From: Rallus limicola
Taxonomy: Eukaryota; Chordata; Aves; Gruiformes; Rallidae
Assembly (NCBI GenBank): GCA_022605955.1
Contig: JAKCOZ010000101.1
Coordinates: 620,001 to 684,000 of the forward strand
Length of the DNA: 64,000 nt
Direction: 5' to 3'
Each line of letters begins with the position of its first letter. Positions within the stretch are counted from its first letter, which is position 1. The notes beneath the pieces were generated by a model that was not told where the DNA came from, ran no database searches, and saw only the letters and a list, made by a program, of their open reading frames with translations. The translations under genes were made by a program, and so were the position numbers. Shown here piece by piece: positions 10,143 to 20,673 of this stretch.

Positions 10143-12122
10143 ATGCCTTTCATGCCTAGCTTCTTTACTTTGGGAGTTATTGCTCGACGTTTAGCATGTT
10201 TTGAACTGCAGTCTGCTAGGGCCGAGAAAAGCACCGTAGGAGGTTCCAGGCATGTTCCCTCTTTCCAGGCAAAGGAAAAGGCTGAGAACCAAAGTGACAG
10301 GGGCTGCTCGTGTGTCATGTTAGGAGGTTTCAGACAAGCTATGCCTTTCAGGCCTAGCTTCTTTACTTTGGGAGTTATTGCTGGACGTTTAGCATGTTTT
10401 GAACTGCAGTCTGCTAGGGCCGAGAAAAGCACCGTAGGAGGTTCCAGGCATGTTCCCTCTTTCCAGGCAAAGGAAAAGGCTGAGAGCCAAAGTGACAGGG
10501 GCTGCTCGTGTGTCCTTTTAGGAGGTTTCAGACAAGCTATGCCTTTCAGGCCTAGCTTCTATACTTTGGGAGTTATTGCTGTACGTTTAGCATGTTTTGA
10601 ACTGCAGTCTGCTAGGGCCGAGAAAAGCACCGTAGGTGGTTCCAGGCATGTTCCCTCTTTCCAGGCAAAGGAAAAGGCTGAGAGCCAAAGTGACAGGGGC
10701 TGCTCGTGTGTCCTGTTAGGAGGTTTCAGACAAGCTATGCCTTTCAGGCCTAGCTTCTTTACTTTGGGAGTTATTGCTGGACGTTTAGCATGTTTTGAAC
10801 TGCAGTCTGCTAGGGCCGAGAAAAGCACCGTAGGAGGTTCCAGGCATGTTCCCTCTTTCCAGGCAAAGGAAAAGGCTGAGAGCCAAAGTGACAGGTGCTG
10901 CTCATGTGTCCTGTTAGGAGGTTTCAGACAAGCTATGCCTTTCAGGCCTAGCTTCTTTACTTTGGGAGTTATTGCTGGACGTTTAGCATGTTTTGAACTG
11001 CAGTCTGCTAGGGCCGAGAAAAGCACCGTAGGAGGTTCCAGGCATGTTCCCTCTTTCCAGGCAAAGGAAAAGGCTGAGAGCCAAAGTGACAGGGTCTGCT
11101 CGTGTGTCCTGTTAGGAGGTTTCAGACAAGCTATGCCTTTCAGGCCTAGCTTCTTTACTTTGGGAGTTATTGCTGGACGTTTAGCATGTTTTGAACTGCA
11201 GTCTGCTAGGGCCGAGAAAAGCACCGTAGGAGGTTCCAGGCATGTTCCCTCTTTCCAGGCAAAGGAAAAGGCTGAGAGCCAAAGTGACAGGGGCTGCTCG
11301 TGTGTCCTGTTAGGAGGTTTCAGACAAGCTATGCCTTTCAGGCCTAGCTTCTTTACTTTGGGAGTTATTGCTGGACGTTTAGCATGTTTTGAACTACAGT
11401 CTGCTAGGGCCGAGAAAAGCACCGTAGGAGGTTCCAGGCATGTTCCCTCTTTCCAGGCAAAGGAAAAGGCTGAGAGCCAAAGTGACAGGGGCTGCTCGTG
11501 TGTCCTGTTAGGAGGTTTCAGACAAGCTATGCCTTTCAGGCCTAGCTTCTTTACTTTGGGAGTTATTGCTGGACGTTTAGCATGTTTTGAACTGCAGTCT
11601 GCTAGGGCCGAGAAAAGCACCGTAGGAGGTTCCAGGCATGTTCCCTCTTTCCAGGCAAAGGAAAAGGCTGAGAACCAAAGTGACAGGGTCTGCTCGTGTG
11701 TCATGTTAGGAGGTTTCAGACAAGCTATGCCTATCAGGCCTACCTTCTTTACTTTGGGAGTTATTGCTGGACGTTTAGCATGTTTTGAACTGCAGTCTGC
11801 TAGGGCCGAGAAAAGCACCGTAGGAGGTTCCAGGCATGTTCCCTCTTTCCAGGCAAAGGAAAAGGCTGAGAACCAAAGTGACAGGGTCTGCTCGTGTGTC
11901 CTGTTAGGAGGTTTCAGACAAGCAATGCCTTTCAGGCCTAGCTTCTTTACTTTGGGAGTTATTGCTGGACGTTTAGCATGTTTTGAATTGCAGTCTGCTA
12001 GTGCCGAGAAAAGCACCGTAGGAGGTTCCAGGCATGTTCCCTCTTTCCAGGCAAAGGAAAAGGCTGAGAGCCAAAGTGACAGGGTCTGCTCGTGTGTCCT
12101 CTTAGGAGGTTTCAGACAAGCT
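10143..12122 (+). repeat. Block 6: 10 monomers
   Basis: Monomers 1-3 match block 5 (p146A/p175A, then p177T, then p23A with p99T). Monomer 4 has p160T/p161G with p168A. Monomers 8-10 resemble the end of block 2, including the unusual cctatcagg start of monomer 9. So block 6 looks like a block 5-type left part joined to a block 2-type right part. Confidence 0.95.
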
Positions 12123-12169
12123 ATGCCTTTCAGGCCTAGCTTGTCTGAAACCTCCTAACAGGACAAGCT
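12123..12169. repeat. Junction 6
   Basis: Palindrome 12095-12165 with one arm mismatch at p177. It is followed by a return of the p9G/p39A first monomer. Confidence 0.95.
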
Positions 12170-12763
12170 ATGCCTTTGATGCCTAGCTTCTTTACTTTGG
12201 GAGTTATAGCTCGACGTTTAGCATGTTTTGAACTGCAGTCTGCTAGGGCCGAGAAAAGCACCGTAGGAGGTTCCAGGCATGTTCCCTCTTTCCAGGCAAA
12301 GGAAAAGGCTGAGAGCCAAAGTGACAGGGGCTGCTCGTGTGTCCTGTTAGGAGGTTTCAGACAAGCTATGCCTTTCAGGCCTAGCTTCTTTACTTTGGGA
12401 GTTATTGCTGGACGTTTAGCATGTTTTGAACTGCAGTCTGCTAGGGCCGAGAAAAGCACCGTAGGAGGTTCCAGGCATGTTCCCTCTTTCCAGGCAAAGG
12501 AAAAGGCTGAGAGCCAAAGTGACAGGGTCTGCTCGTGTGTCCTGTTAGGAGGTTTCAGACAAGCTATGCCTTTCAGGCCTAGCTTCTTTACTTTGGGAGT
12601 TATTGCTGGACGTTTAGCATGTTTTGAATTGCAGTCTGCTAGTGCCGAGAAAAGCACCGTAGGAGGTTCCAGGCATGTTCCCTCTTTCCAGGCAAAGGAA
12701 AAGGCTGAGAGCCAAAGTGACAGGGTCTGCTCGTGTGTCCTCTTAGGAGGTTTCAGACAAGCT
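12170..12763 (+). repeat. Block 7: 3 monomers, the shortest block
   Basis: The monomer order equals monomers 1, 2 (or 4) and 5 of blocks 1 and 3: the p39A/p43C/p161G opener, a p161T monomer and the p64T/p78T/p177C end. The simplest reading is loss of two monomers (396 bp), including the p47A one, from a 5-mer block. Confidence 0.95.
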
Positions 12764-12810
12764 ATGCCTTTCAGGCCTAGCTTGTCTGAAACCTCCTAAC
12801 AGGACAAGCT
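12764..12810. repeat. Junction 7
   Basis: Palindrome 12736-12806 with one arm mismatch at p177. Confidence 0.95.
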
Positions 12811-14196
12811 ATGCCTTTGATGCCTAGCTTCTTTACTTTGGGAGTTATTGCTCGACGTTTAGCATGTTTTGAACTGCAGTCTGCTAGGGCCGAGAAAAGC
12901 ACCGTAGGAGGTTCCAGGCATGTTCCCTCTTTCCAGGCAAAGGAAAAGGCTGAGAGCCAAAGTGACAGGGTCTGCTCGTGTGTCCTGTTAGGAGGTTTCA
13001 GACAAGCTATGCCTTTCAGGCCTAGCTTCTTTACTTTGGGAGTTATTGCTGGACGTTTAGCATGTTTTGAACTGCAGTCTGCTAGGGCCGAGAAAAGCAC
13101 CGTAGGAGGTTCCAGGCATGTTCCCTCTTTCCAGGCAAAGGAAAAGGCTGAGAGCCAAAGTGACAGGGTCTGCTCGTGTGTCCTGTTAGGAGGTTTCAGA
13201 CAAGCTATGCCTTTCAGGCCTAGCTTCTTTACTTTGGGAGTTATTGCTGGACATTTAGCATGTTTTGAACTGCAGTCTGCTAGGGCCGAGAAAAGCACCG
13301 TAGGAGGTTCCAGGCATGTTCCCTCTTTCCAGGCAAAGGAAAAGGCTGAGAGCCAAAGTGACAGGGGCTGCTCGTGTGTCCTGTTAGGAGGTTTCAGACA
13401 AGCTATGCCTTTCAGGCCTAGCTTCTTTACTTTGGGAGTTATTGCTGGACGTTTAGCATGTTTTGAACTGCAGTCTGCTAGGGCCGAGAAAAGCACCGTA
13501 GGAGGTTCCAGGCATGTTCCCTCTTTCCAGGCAAAGGAAAAGGCTGAGAGCCAAAGTGACAGGGTCTGCTCGTGTGTCCTGTTAGGAGGTTTCAGACAAG
13601 CTATGCCTTTCAGGCCTAGCTTCTTTACTTTGGGAGTTATTGCTGGACGTTTAGCATGTTTTGAATTGCAGTCTGCTAGTGCCGAGAAAAGCACCGTAGG
13701 AGGTTCCAGGCATGTTCCCTCTTTCCAGGCAAAGGAAAAGGCTGAGAGCCAAAGTGACAGGGTCTGCTCGTGTGTCATGTTAGGAGGTTTCAGACAAGCT
13801 ATGCCTTTCAGGCCTAGCTTCTTTACTTTGGGAGTTATTGCTGGACGTTTAGCATGTTTTGAACTGCAGTCTGCTAGGGCCGAGAAAAGCACCGTAGGAG
13901 GTTCCAGGCATGTTCCCTCTTTCCAGGCAAAGGAAAAGGCTGAGAGCCAAAGTGACAGGGGCTGCTCGTGTGTCCTGTTAGGAGGTTTCAGACAAGCTAT
14001 GCCTTTCAGGCCTAGCTTCTTTCCTTTGGGAGTTATTGCTGGACGTTTAGCATGTTTTGAACTGCAGTCTGCTAGGGCCGAGAAAAGCACCGTAGGAGGT
14101 TCCAGGCATGTTCCCTCTTTCCAGGCAAAGGAAAAGGCTAAGAGCCAAAGTGACAGGGTCTGCTCGTGTGTCCTGTTAGGAGGTTTCAGACAAGCT
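12811..14196 (+). repeat. Block 8: 7 monomers, second end type
   Basis: Monomers 1-5 match the opening of blocks 2 and 4, with monomer 5 (13603-13800) an end-type monomer lacking a junction. Monomer 7 has the second end type: p25C (ctttccttt) and p142A (gctaagag), without p78T or p177C. The string of monomers 5-7 recurs as monomers 10-12 of block 20. Confidence 0.95.
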
Positions 14197-14243
14197 ATGC
14201 CTTTCAGGCCTAGCTTGTCTGAAACCTCCTAACAGGACAAGCT
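14197..14243. repeat. Junction 8, matched arms
   Basis: The left arm has p177G, so the 29-bp arms of palindrome 14169-14239 pair without mismatch. Confidence 0.95.
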
Positions 14244-17015
14244 ATGCCTTTCATGCCTAGCTTCTTTACTTTGGGAGTTATTGCTGGACGTTTAGCATGT
14301 TTTGAACTGCAGTCTGCTAGGGCCGAGAAAAGCACCGTAGGAGGTTCCAGGCATGTTCCCTCTTTCCAGGCAAAGGAAAAGGCTGAGAGCCAAAGTGACA
14401 GGGTCTGCTCGTGTGTCCTGTTAGGAGGTTTCAGACAAGCTATGCCTTTCAGGCCTAGCTTCTTTACTTTGGGAGTTATTGCTGGACGTTTAGCATGTTT
14501 TGAACTGCAGTCTGCTAGGGCCGAGAAAAGCACCGTAGGAGGTTCCAGGCATGTTCCCTCTTTCCAAGCAAAGGTAAAAGCTGAGAGCCAAAGTGAAAGG
14601 GTTTGCTCGTGTGTCCTGTTAGGAGGTTTCAGACAAGCTATGCCTTTCAGGCCTAGCTTCTTTACTTTGGGAGTTATTGCTGGACGTTTAGCATGTTTTG
14701 AATTGCAGTCTGCTAGGGCCGAGAAAAGCTCCGTAGGAGGTTACAGGCATGTTCCCTCTTTCCAGGCAAAGGAAAAGGCTGAGAGCCAAAGTGACAGGGT
14801 CTGCTTGTGTGTCCTGTTAGGAGGTTTCAGACAAGCTATGCCTTTCAGGCCTAGCTTCTTTACTTTGGGAGTTATTGCTGGACGTTTAGCATGTTTTGAA
14901 CTGCAGTCTGCTAGGGCCGAGAAAAGCACCGTAGGAGGTTCCAGGCATGTTCCCTCTTTCCAGGCAAAGGAAAAGGCTGAGAGCCAAAGTGACAGGGGCT
15001 GCTCGTGTGTCCTGTTAGGAGGTTTCAGACAAGCTATGCCTTTCAGGCCTAGCTTCTTTACTTTGGGAGTTATTGCTGGACGTTTAGCCTGTTTTGAACT
15101 GCAGTCTGCTAGGGCCGAGAAAAGCACCGTAGGAGGTTCCAGGCATGTTCCCTCTTTCCAGGCAAAGGAAAAGGCTGAGAGCCAAAGTGACAGGTGCTGC
15201 TCATGTGTCCTGTTAGGAGGTTTCAGACAAGCTATGCCTTTCAGGCCTAGCTTCTTTACTTTGGGAGTTATTGCTGGACGTTTAGCATGTTTTGAACTGC
15301 AGTCTGCTAGGGCCGAGAAAAGCACCGTAGGAGGTTCCAGGCATGTTCCCTCTTTCCAGGCAAAGGAAAAGGCTGAGAGCCAAAGTGACAGGGTCTGCTC
15401 GGGTGTCCTGTTAGGAGGTTTCAGACAAGCTATGCCTTTCAGGCCTAGCTTCTTTACTTTGGGAGTTATTGCTGGACGTTTAGCATGTTTTGAACTGCAG
15501 TCTGCTAGGGCCGAGAAAAGCACCGTAGGAGGTTCCAGGCATGTTCCCTCTTTCCAGGCAAAGGAAAAGGCTGAGAGCCAAAGTGACAGGGTCTGCTCGT
15601 GTGTCCTGTTAGGAGGTTTCAGACAAGCTATGCCTTTCAGGCCTAGCTTCTTTACTTTGGGAGTTATTGCTGGACGTTTAGCATATTTTGAGCTGCAGTC
15701 TGCTAGGGCCGAGAAAAGCACCGTAGGAGGTTCCAGGCATGTTCCCTCTTTCCAAGCAAAGGAAAAAGCTGAGAGCCAAAGTGAAAGGGTTTGCTTGTGT
15801 GTCCTGTTAGGAGGTTTCAGACAAGCTATGCCTTTCAGGCCTAGCTTCTTTACTTTGGGAGTTATTGCTGGACGTTTAGCATGTTTTGAATTGCAGTCTG
15901 CTAGGGCCGAGAAAAGCACCGTAGGAGGTTCCAGGCATGTTCCCTCTTTCCAGGCAAAGGAAAAGGCTGAGAGCCAAAGTGACAGGGTCTGCTTGTGTGT
16001 CCTGTTAGGAGGTTTCAGACAAGCTATGCCTTTCAGGCCTAGCTTCTTTACTTTGGGAGTTATTGCTGGACGTTTAGCATGTTTTGAACTGCAGTCTGCT
16101 AGGGCCGAGAAAAGCACCGTAGGAGGTTCCAGGCATGTTCCCTCTTTCCAGGCAAAGGAAAAGGCTGAGAGCCAAAGTGACAGGGGCTGCTCGTGTGTCC
16201 TGTTAGGAGGTTTCAGACAAGCTATGCCTTTCAGGCCTAGCTTCTTTACTTTGGGAGTTATTGCTGGACGTTTAGCATGTTTTGAACTGCAGTCTGCTAG
16301 GGCCGAGAAAAGCACCGTAGGAGGTTCCAGGCATGTTCCCTCTTTCCAAGCAAAGGTAAAAGCTGAGAGCCAAAGTGAAAGGGTTTGCTCGTGTGTCCTG
16401 TTAGGAGGTTTCAGACAAGCTATGCCTTTCAGGCCTAGCTTCTTTACTTTGGGAGTTATTGCTGGACGTTTAGCATGTTTTGAATTGCAGTCTGCTAGGG
16501 CCGAGAAAAGCTCCGTAGGAGGTTACAGGCATGTTCCCTCTTTCCAGGCAAAGGAAAAGGCTGAGAGCCAAAGTGACAGGGTCTGCTTGTGTGTCCTGTG
16601 AGGAGGTTTCAGACAAGCTATGCCTTTCAGGCCTAGCTTCTTTACTTTGGGAGTTATTGCTGGACGTTTAGCATGTTTTGAACTGCAGTCTGCTAGGGCC
16701 GAGAAAAGCACCGTAGGAGGTTCCAGGCATGTTCCCTCTTTCCAGGCAAAGGAAAAGGCTGAGAGCCAAAGTGACAGGGGCTGCTCGTGTGTCCTGTTAG
16801 GAGGTTTCAGACAAGCTATGCCTTTCAGGCCTAGCTTCTTTACTTTGGGAGTTATTGCTGGACGTTTAGCATGTTTTGAACTGCAGTCTGCTAGGGCCGA
16901 GAAAAGCACCGTAGGAGGTTCCAGGCATGTTCCCTCTTTCCAGGCAAAGGAAAAGGCTGAGAGCCAAAGTGACAGGGTCTGCTCGTGTGTCCTCTTAGGA
17001 GGTTTCAGACAAGCT
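14244..17015 (+). repeat. Block 9: 14 monomers with internal duplication
   Basis: This is the first block whose opener has p11T but the ordinary p43G. Monomers 2-4 (14442-15035) and 11-13 (16224-16817) carry the same variant string, 1782 bp apart: aaggtaaaag at 14571 and 16353, then a p91T monomer, then a p161G monomer. Monomer 12 has TGA at 16599-16601 (cctgtgagg), which closes the + strand frame. Confidence 0.95.
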
Positions 17016-17062
17016 ATGCCTTTCAGGCCTAGCTTGTCTGAAACCTCCTAACAGGACAAGCT
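17016..17062. repeat. Junction 9
   Basis: Palindrome 16988-17058. The left arm has p177C although the last monomer lacks p78T, so the two end markers are separable. Confidence 0.95.
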
Positions 17063-20000
17063 ATGCCTTTCATGCCTAGCTTCTTTACTTTGGGAGTTAT
17101 TGCTCGACGTTTAGCATGTTTTGAACTGCAGTCTGCTAGGGCCGAGAAAAGCACCGTAGGAGGTTCCAGGCATGTTCCCTCTTTCCAGGTAAAGGAAAAG
17201 GCTGAGAACCAAAGTGACAGGGTCTGCTCGTGTGTCCTGTTAGGAGGTTTCAGACAAGCTATGCCTTTCAGGCCTAGCTTCTTTACTTTGGGAGTTATTG
17301 CTGGACGTTTAGCATGTTTTGAACTGCAGTCTGCTAGGGCCGAGAAAAGCACCGTAGGAGGTTCCAGGCATGTTCCCTCTTTCCAGGCAAAGGAAAAGGC
17401 TGAGAGCCAAAGTGACAGGGGCTGCTCGTGTGTCCTTTTAGGAGGTTTCAGACAAGCTATGCCTTTCAGGCCTAGCTTCTATACTTTGGGAGTTATTGCT
17501 GGACGTTTAGCATGTTTTGAACTGCAGTCTGCTAGGGCCGAGAAAAGCACCGTAGGTGGTTCCAGGCATGTTCCCTCTTTCCAGGCAAAGGAAAAGGCTG
17601 AGAGCCAAAGTGACAGGGTCTGCTCGTGTGTCCTGTTAGGAGGTTTCAGACAAGCTATGCCTTTCAGGCCTAGCTTCTTTACTTTGGGAGTTATTGCTGG
17701 ACGTTTAGCATGTTTTGAACTGCAGTCTGCTAGGGCCGAGAAAAGCACCGTAGGAGGTTCCAGGCATGTTCCCTCTTTCCAGGCAAAGGAAAAGGCTGAG
17801 AGCCAAAGTGACAGGTGCTGCTCATGTGTCCTGTTAGGAGGTTTCAGACAAGCTATGCCTTTCAGGCCTAGCTTCTTTACTTTGGGAGTTATTGCTGGAC
17901 GTTTTGCATGTTTTGAACTGCAGTCTGCTAGGGCCGAGAAAAGCACCGTAGGAGGTTCCAGGCATGTTCCCTCTTTCCAGGCAAAGGAAAAGGCTGAGAG
18001 CCAAAGTGACAGGGTCTGCTCGGGTGTCCTGTTAGGAGGTTTCAGACAAGCTATGCCTTTCAGGCCTAGCTTCTTTACTTTGGGAGTTATTGCTGGACGT
18101 TTAGCATGTTTTGAACTGCAGTCTGCTAGGGCCGAGAAAAGCACCGTAGGAGGTTCCAGGCATGTTCCCTCTTTCCAGGCAAAGGAAAAGGCTGAGAGCC
18201 AAAGTGACAGGGTCTGCTCGTGTGTCCTGTTAGGAGGTTTCAGACAAGCTATGCCTTTCAGGCCTAGCTTCTTTACTTTGGGATTTATTGCTGGACGTTT
18301 AGCATATTTTGAGCTGCAGTCTGCTAGGGCCGAGAAAAGCACCGTAGGAGGTTCCAGGCATGTTCCCTCTTTCCAAGCAAAGGAAAAAGCTGAGAGCCAA
18401 AGTGAAAGGGTTTGCCTTTGTGTCCTGTTAGGAGTTTTCAGACAAGCTATGCCTTTCAGGCCTAGCTTCTTTACTTTGGGAGTTATTGCTGGACGTTTAG
18501 CATGTTTTGAATTGCAGTCTGCTAGGGCCGAGAAAAGCACCGTAGGAGGTTCCAGGCATGTTCCCTCTTTCCAGGCAAAGGAAAAGGCTGAGAGCCAAAG
18601 TGACAGGGTCTGCTTGTGTGTCCTGTTAGGAGGTTTCAGACAAGCTATGCCTTTCAGGCCTAGCTTCTTTACTTTGGGAGTTATTGCTGGACGTTTAGCA
18701 TGTTTTGAACTGCAGTCTGCTAGGGCCGAGAAAAGCACCGTAGGAGGTTCCAGGCATGTTCCCTCTTTCCAGGCAAAGGAAAAGGCTGAGAGCCAAAGTG
18801 ACAGGGGCTGCTCGTGTGTCCTGTTAGGAGGTTTCAGACAAGCTATGCCTTTCAGGCCTAGCTTCTTTACTTTGGGAGTTATTGCTGGACGTTTAGCATG
18901 TTTTGAACTGCAGTCTGCTAGGGCCGAGAAAAGCACCGTAGGAGGTTCCAGGCATGTTCCCTCTTTCCAGGCAAAGGAAAAGGCTGAGAGCCAAAGTGAC
19001 AGGGGCTGCTCGTGTGTCCTGTTAGGAGGTTTCAGACAAGCTATGCCTTTCAGGCCTAGCTTCTTTACTTTGGGAGTTATTGCTGGACGTTTAGCATGTT
19101 TTGAACTGCAGTCTGCTAGGGCCGAGAAAAGCACCGTAGGAGGTTCCAGGCATGTTCCCTCTTTCCAGGCAAAGGAAAAGGCTGAGAGCCAAAGTGACAG
19201 GGTCTGCTCGGTTGTCCTGTTAGGAGGTTTCAGACAAGCTATGCCTTTCAGGCCTAGCTTCTTTACTTTGGGAGTTATTGCTGGACGTTTAGCATGTTTT
19301 GAACTGCAGTCTGCTAGGGCCGAGAAAAGCACCGTAGGAGGTTCCAGGCATGTTCCCTCTTTCCAGGCAAAGGAAAAGGCTGAGAGCCAAAGTGACAGGT
19401 GCTGCTCATGTGTCCTGTTAGGAGGTTTCAGACAAGCTATGCCTTTCAGGCCTAGCTTCTTTACTTTGGGAGTTATTGCTGGACGTTTAGCATGTTTTGA
19501 ACTGCAGTCTGCTAGGGCCGAGAAAAGCACCGTAGGAGGTTCCAGGCATGTTCCCTCTTTCCAGGCAAAGGAAAAGGCTGAGAGCCAAAGTGACAGGGTC
19601 TGCTCGGGTGTCCTGTTAGGAGGTTTCAGACAAGCTATGCCTTTCAGGCCTAGCTTCTTTACTTTGGGAGTTATTGCTGGATGTTTAGCATGTTTTGAAC
19701 TGCAGTCTGCTAGGGCCGAGAAAAGCACCGTAGGAGGTTCCAGGCATGTTCCCTCTTTCCAGGCAAAGGAAAAGGCTGAGAGCCAAAGTGACAGGGGCTG
19801 CTCGTGTGTCCTGTTAGGAGGTTTCAGACAAGCTATGCCTTTCAGGCCTAGCTTCTTTACTTTGGGAGTTATTGCTGGACGTTTAGCATGTTTTGAACTG
19901 CAGTCTGCTAGGGCCGAGAAAAGCACCGTAGGAGGTTCCAGGCATGTTCCCTCTTTCCAGGCAAAGGAAAAGGCTGAGAACCAAAGTGACAGGGGCTGCT

Positions 20001-20626
20001 CGTGTGTCCTGTTAGGAGGTTTCAGACAAGCTATGCCTTTCAGGCCTAGCTTCTTTACTTTGGGAGTTATTGCTGGACGTTTAGCATGTTTTGAACTGCA
20101 GTCTGCTAGGGCCGAGAAAAGCACCGTAGGAGGTTCCAGGCATGTTCCCTCTTTCCAGGCAAAGGAAAAGGCTGAGAACCAAAGTGACAGTGGCTGCTCG
20201 TGTGTCATGTTAGGAGGTTTCAGACAAGCTATGCCTTTCAGGCCTAGCTTCTTTACTTTGGGAGTTATTGCTGGACGTTTAGCATGTTTTGAACTGCAGT
20301 CTGCTAGGGCCGAGAAAAGCACCGTAGGAGGTTCCAGGCATGTTCCCTCTTTCCAGGCAAAGGAAAAGGCTGAGAACCAAAGTGACAGGGTCTGCTCGTG
20401 TGTCCTGTTAGGAGGTTTCAGACAAGCTATGCCTTTCAGGCCTAGCTTCTTTACTTTGGGAGTTATTGCTGGACGTTTAGCATGTTTTGAATTGCAGTCT
20501 GCTAGTGCCGAGAAAAGCACCGTAGGAGGTTCCAGGCATGTTCCCTCTTTCCAGGCAAAGGAAAAGGCTGAGAGCCAAAGTGACAGGGTCTGCTCGTGTG
20601 TCCTGTTAGGAGGTTTCAGACAAGCT
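17063..20626 (+). repeat. Block 10: 18 monomers, partner of block 11
   Basis: Monomers 2-13 share an ordered string of rare variants with block 11 at a constant shift of 3611 bp: p177T, p23A/p99T, p160T/p161G, a p56A subfamily monomer ending in ggagttttc, p167T, and the rare gctcggttgt at 19205. Monomer 14 has p46T (ggatgttt). The end monomer has p64T and p78T but p177G. Confidence 0.95.
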
Positions 20627-20673
20627 ATGCCTTTCAGGCCTAGCTTGTCTGAAACCTCCTAACAGGACAAGCT
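20627..20673. repeat. Junction 10, matched arms
   Basis: The left arm has p177G; palindrome 20599-20669 has no arm mismatch. Confidence 0.95.
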
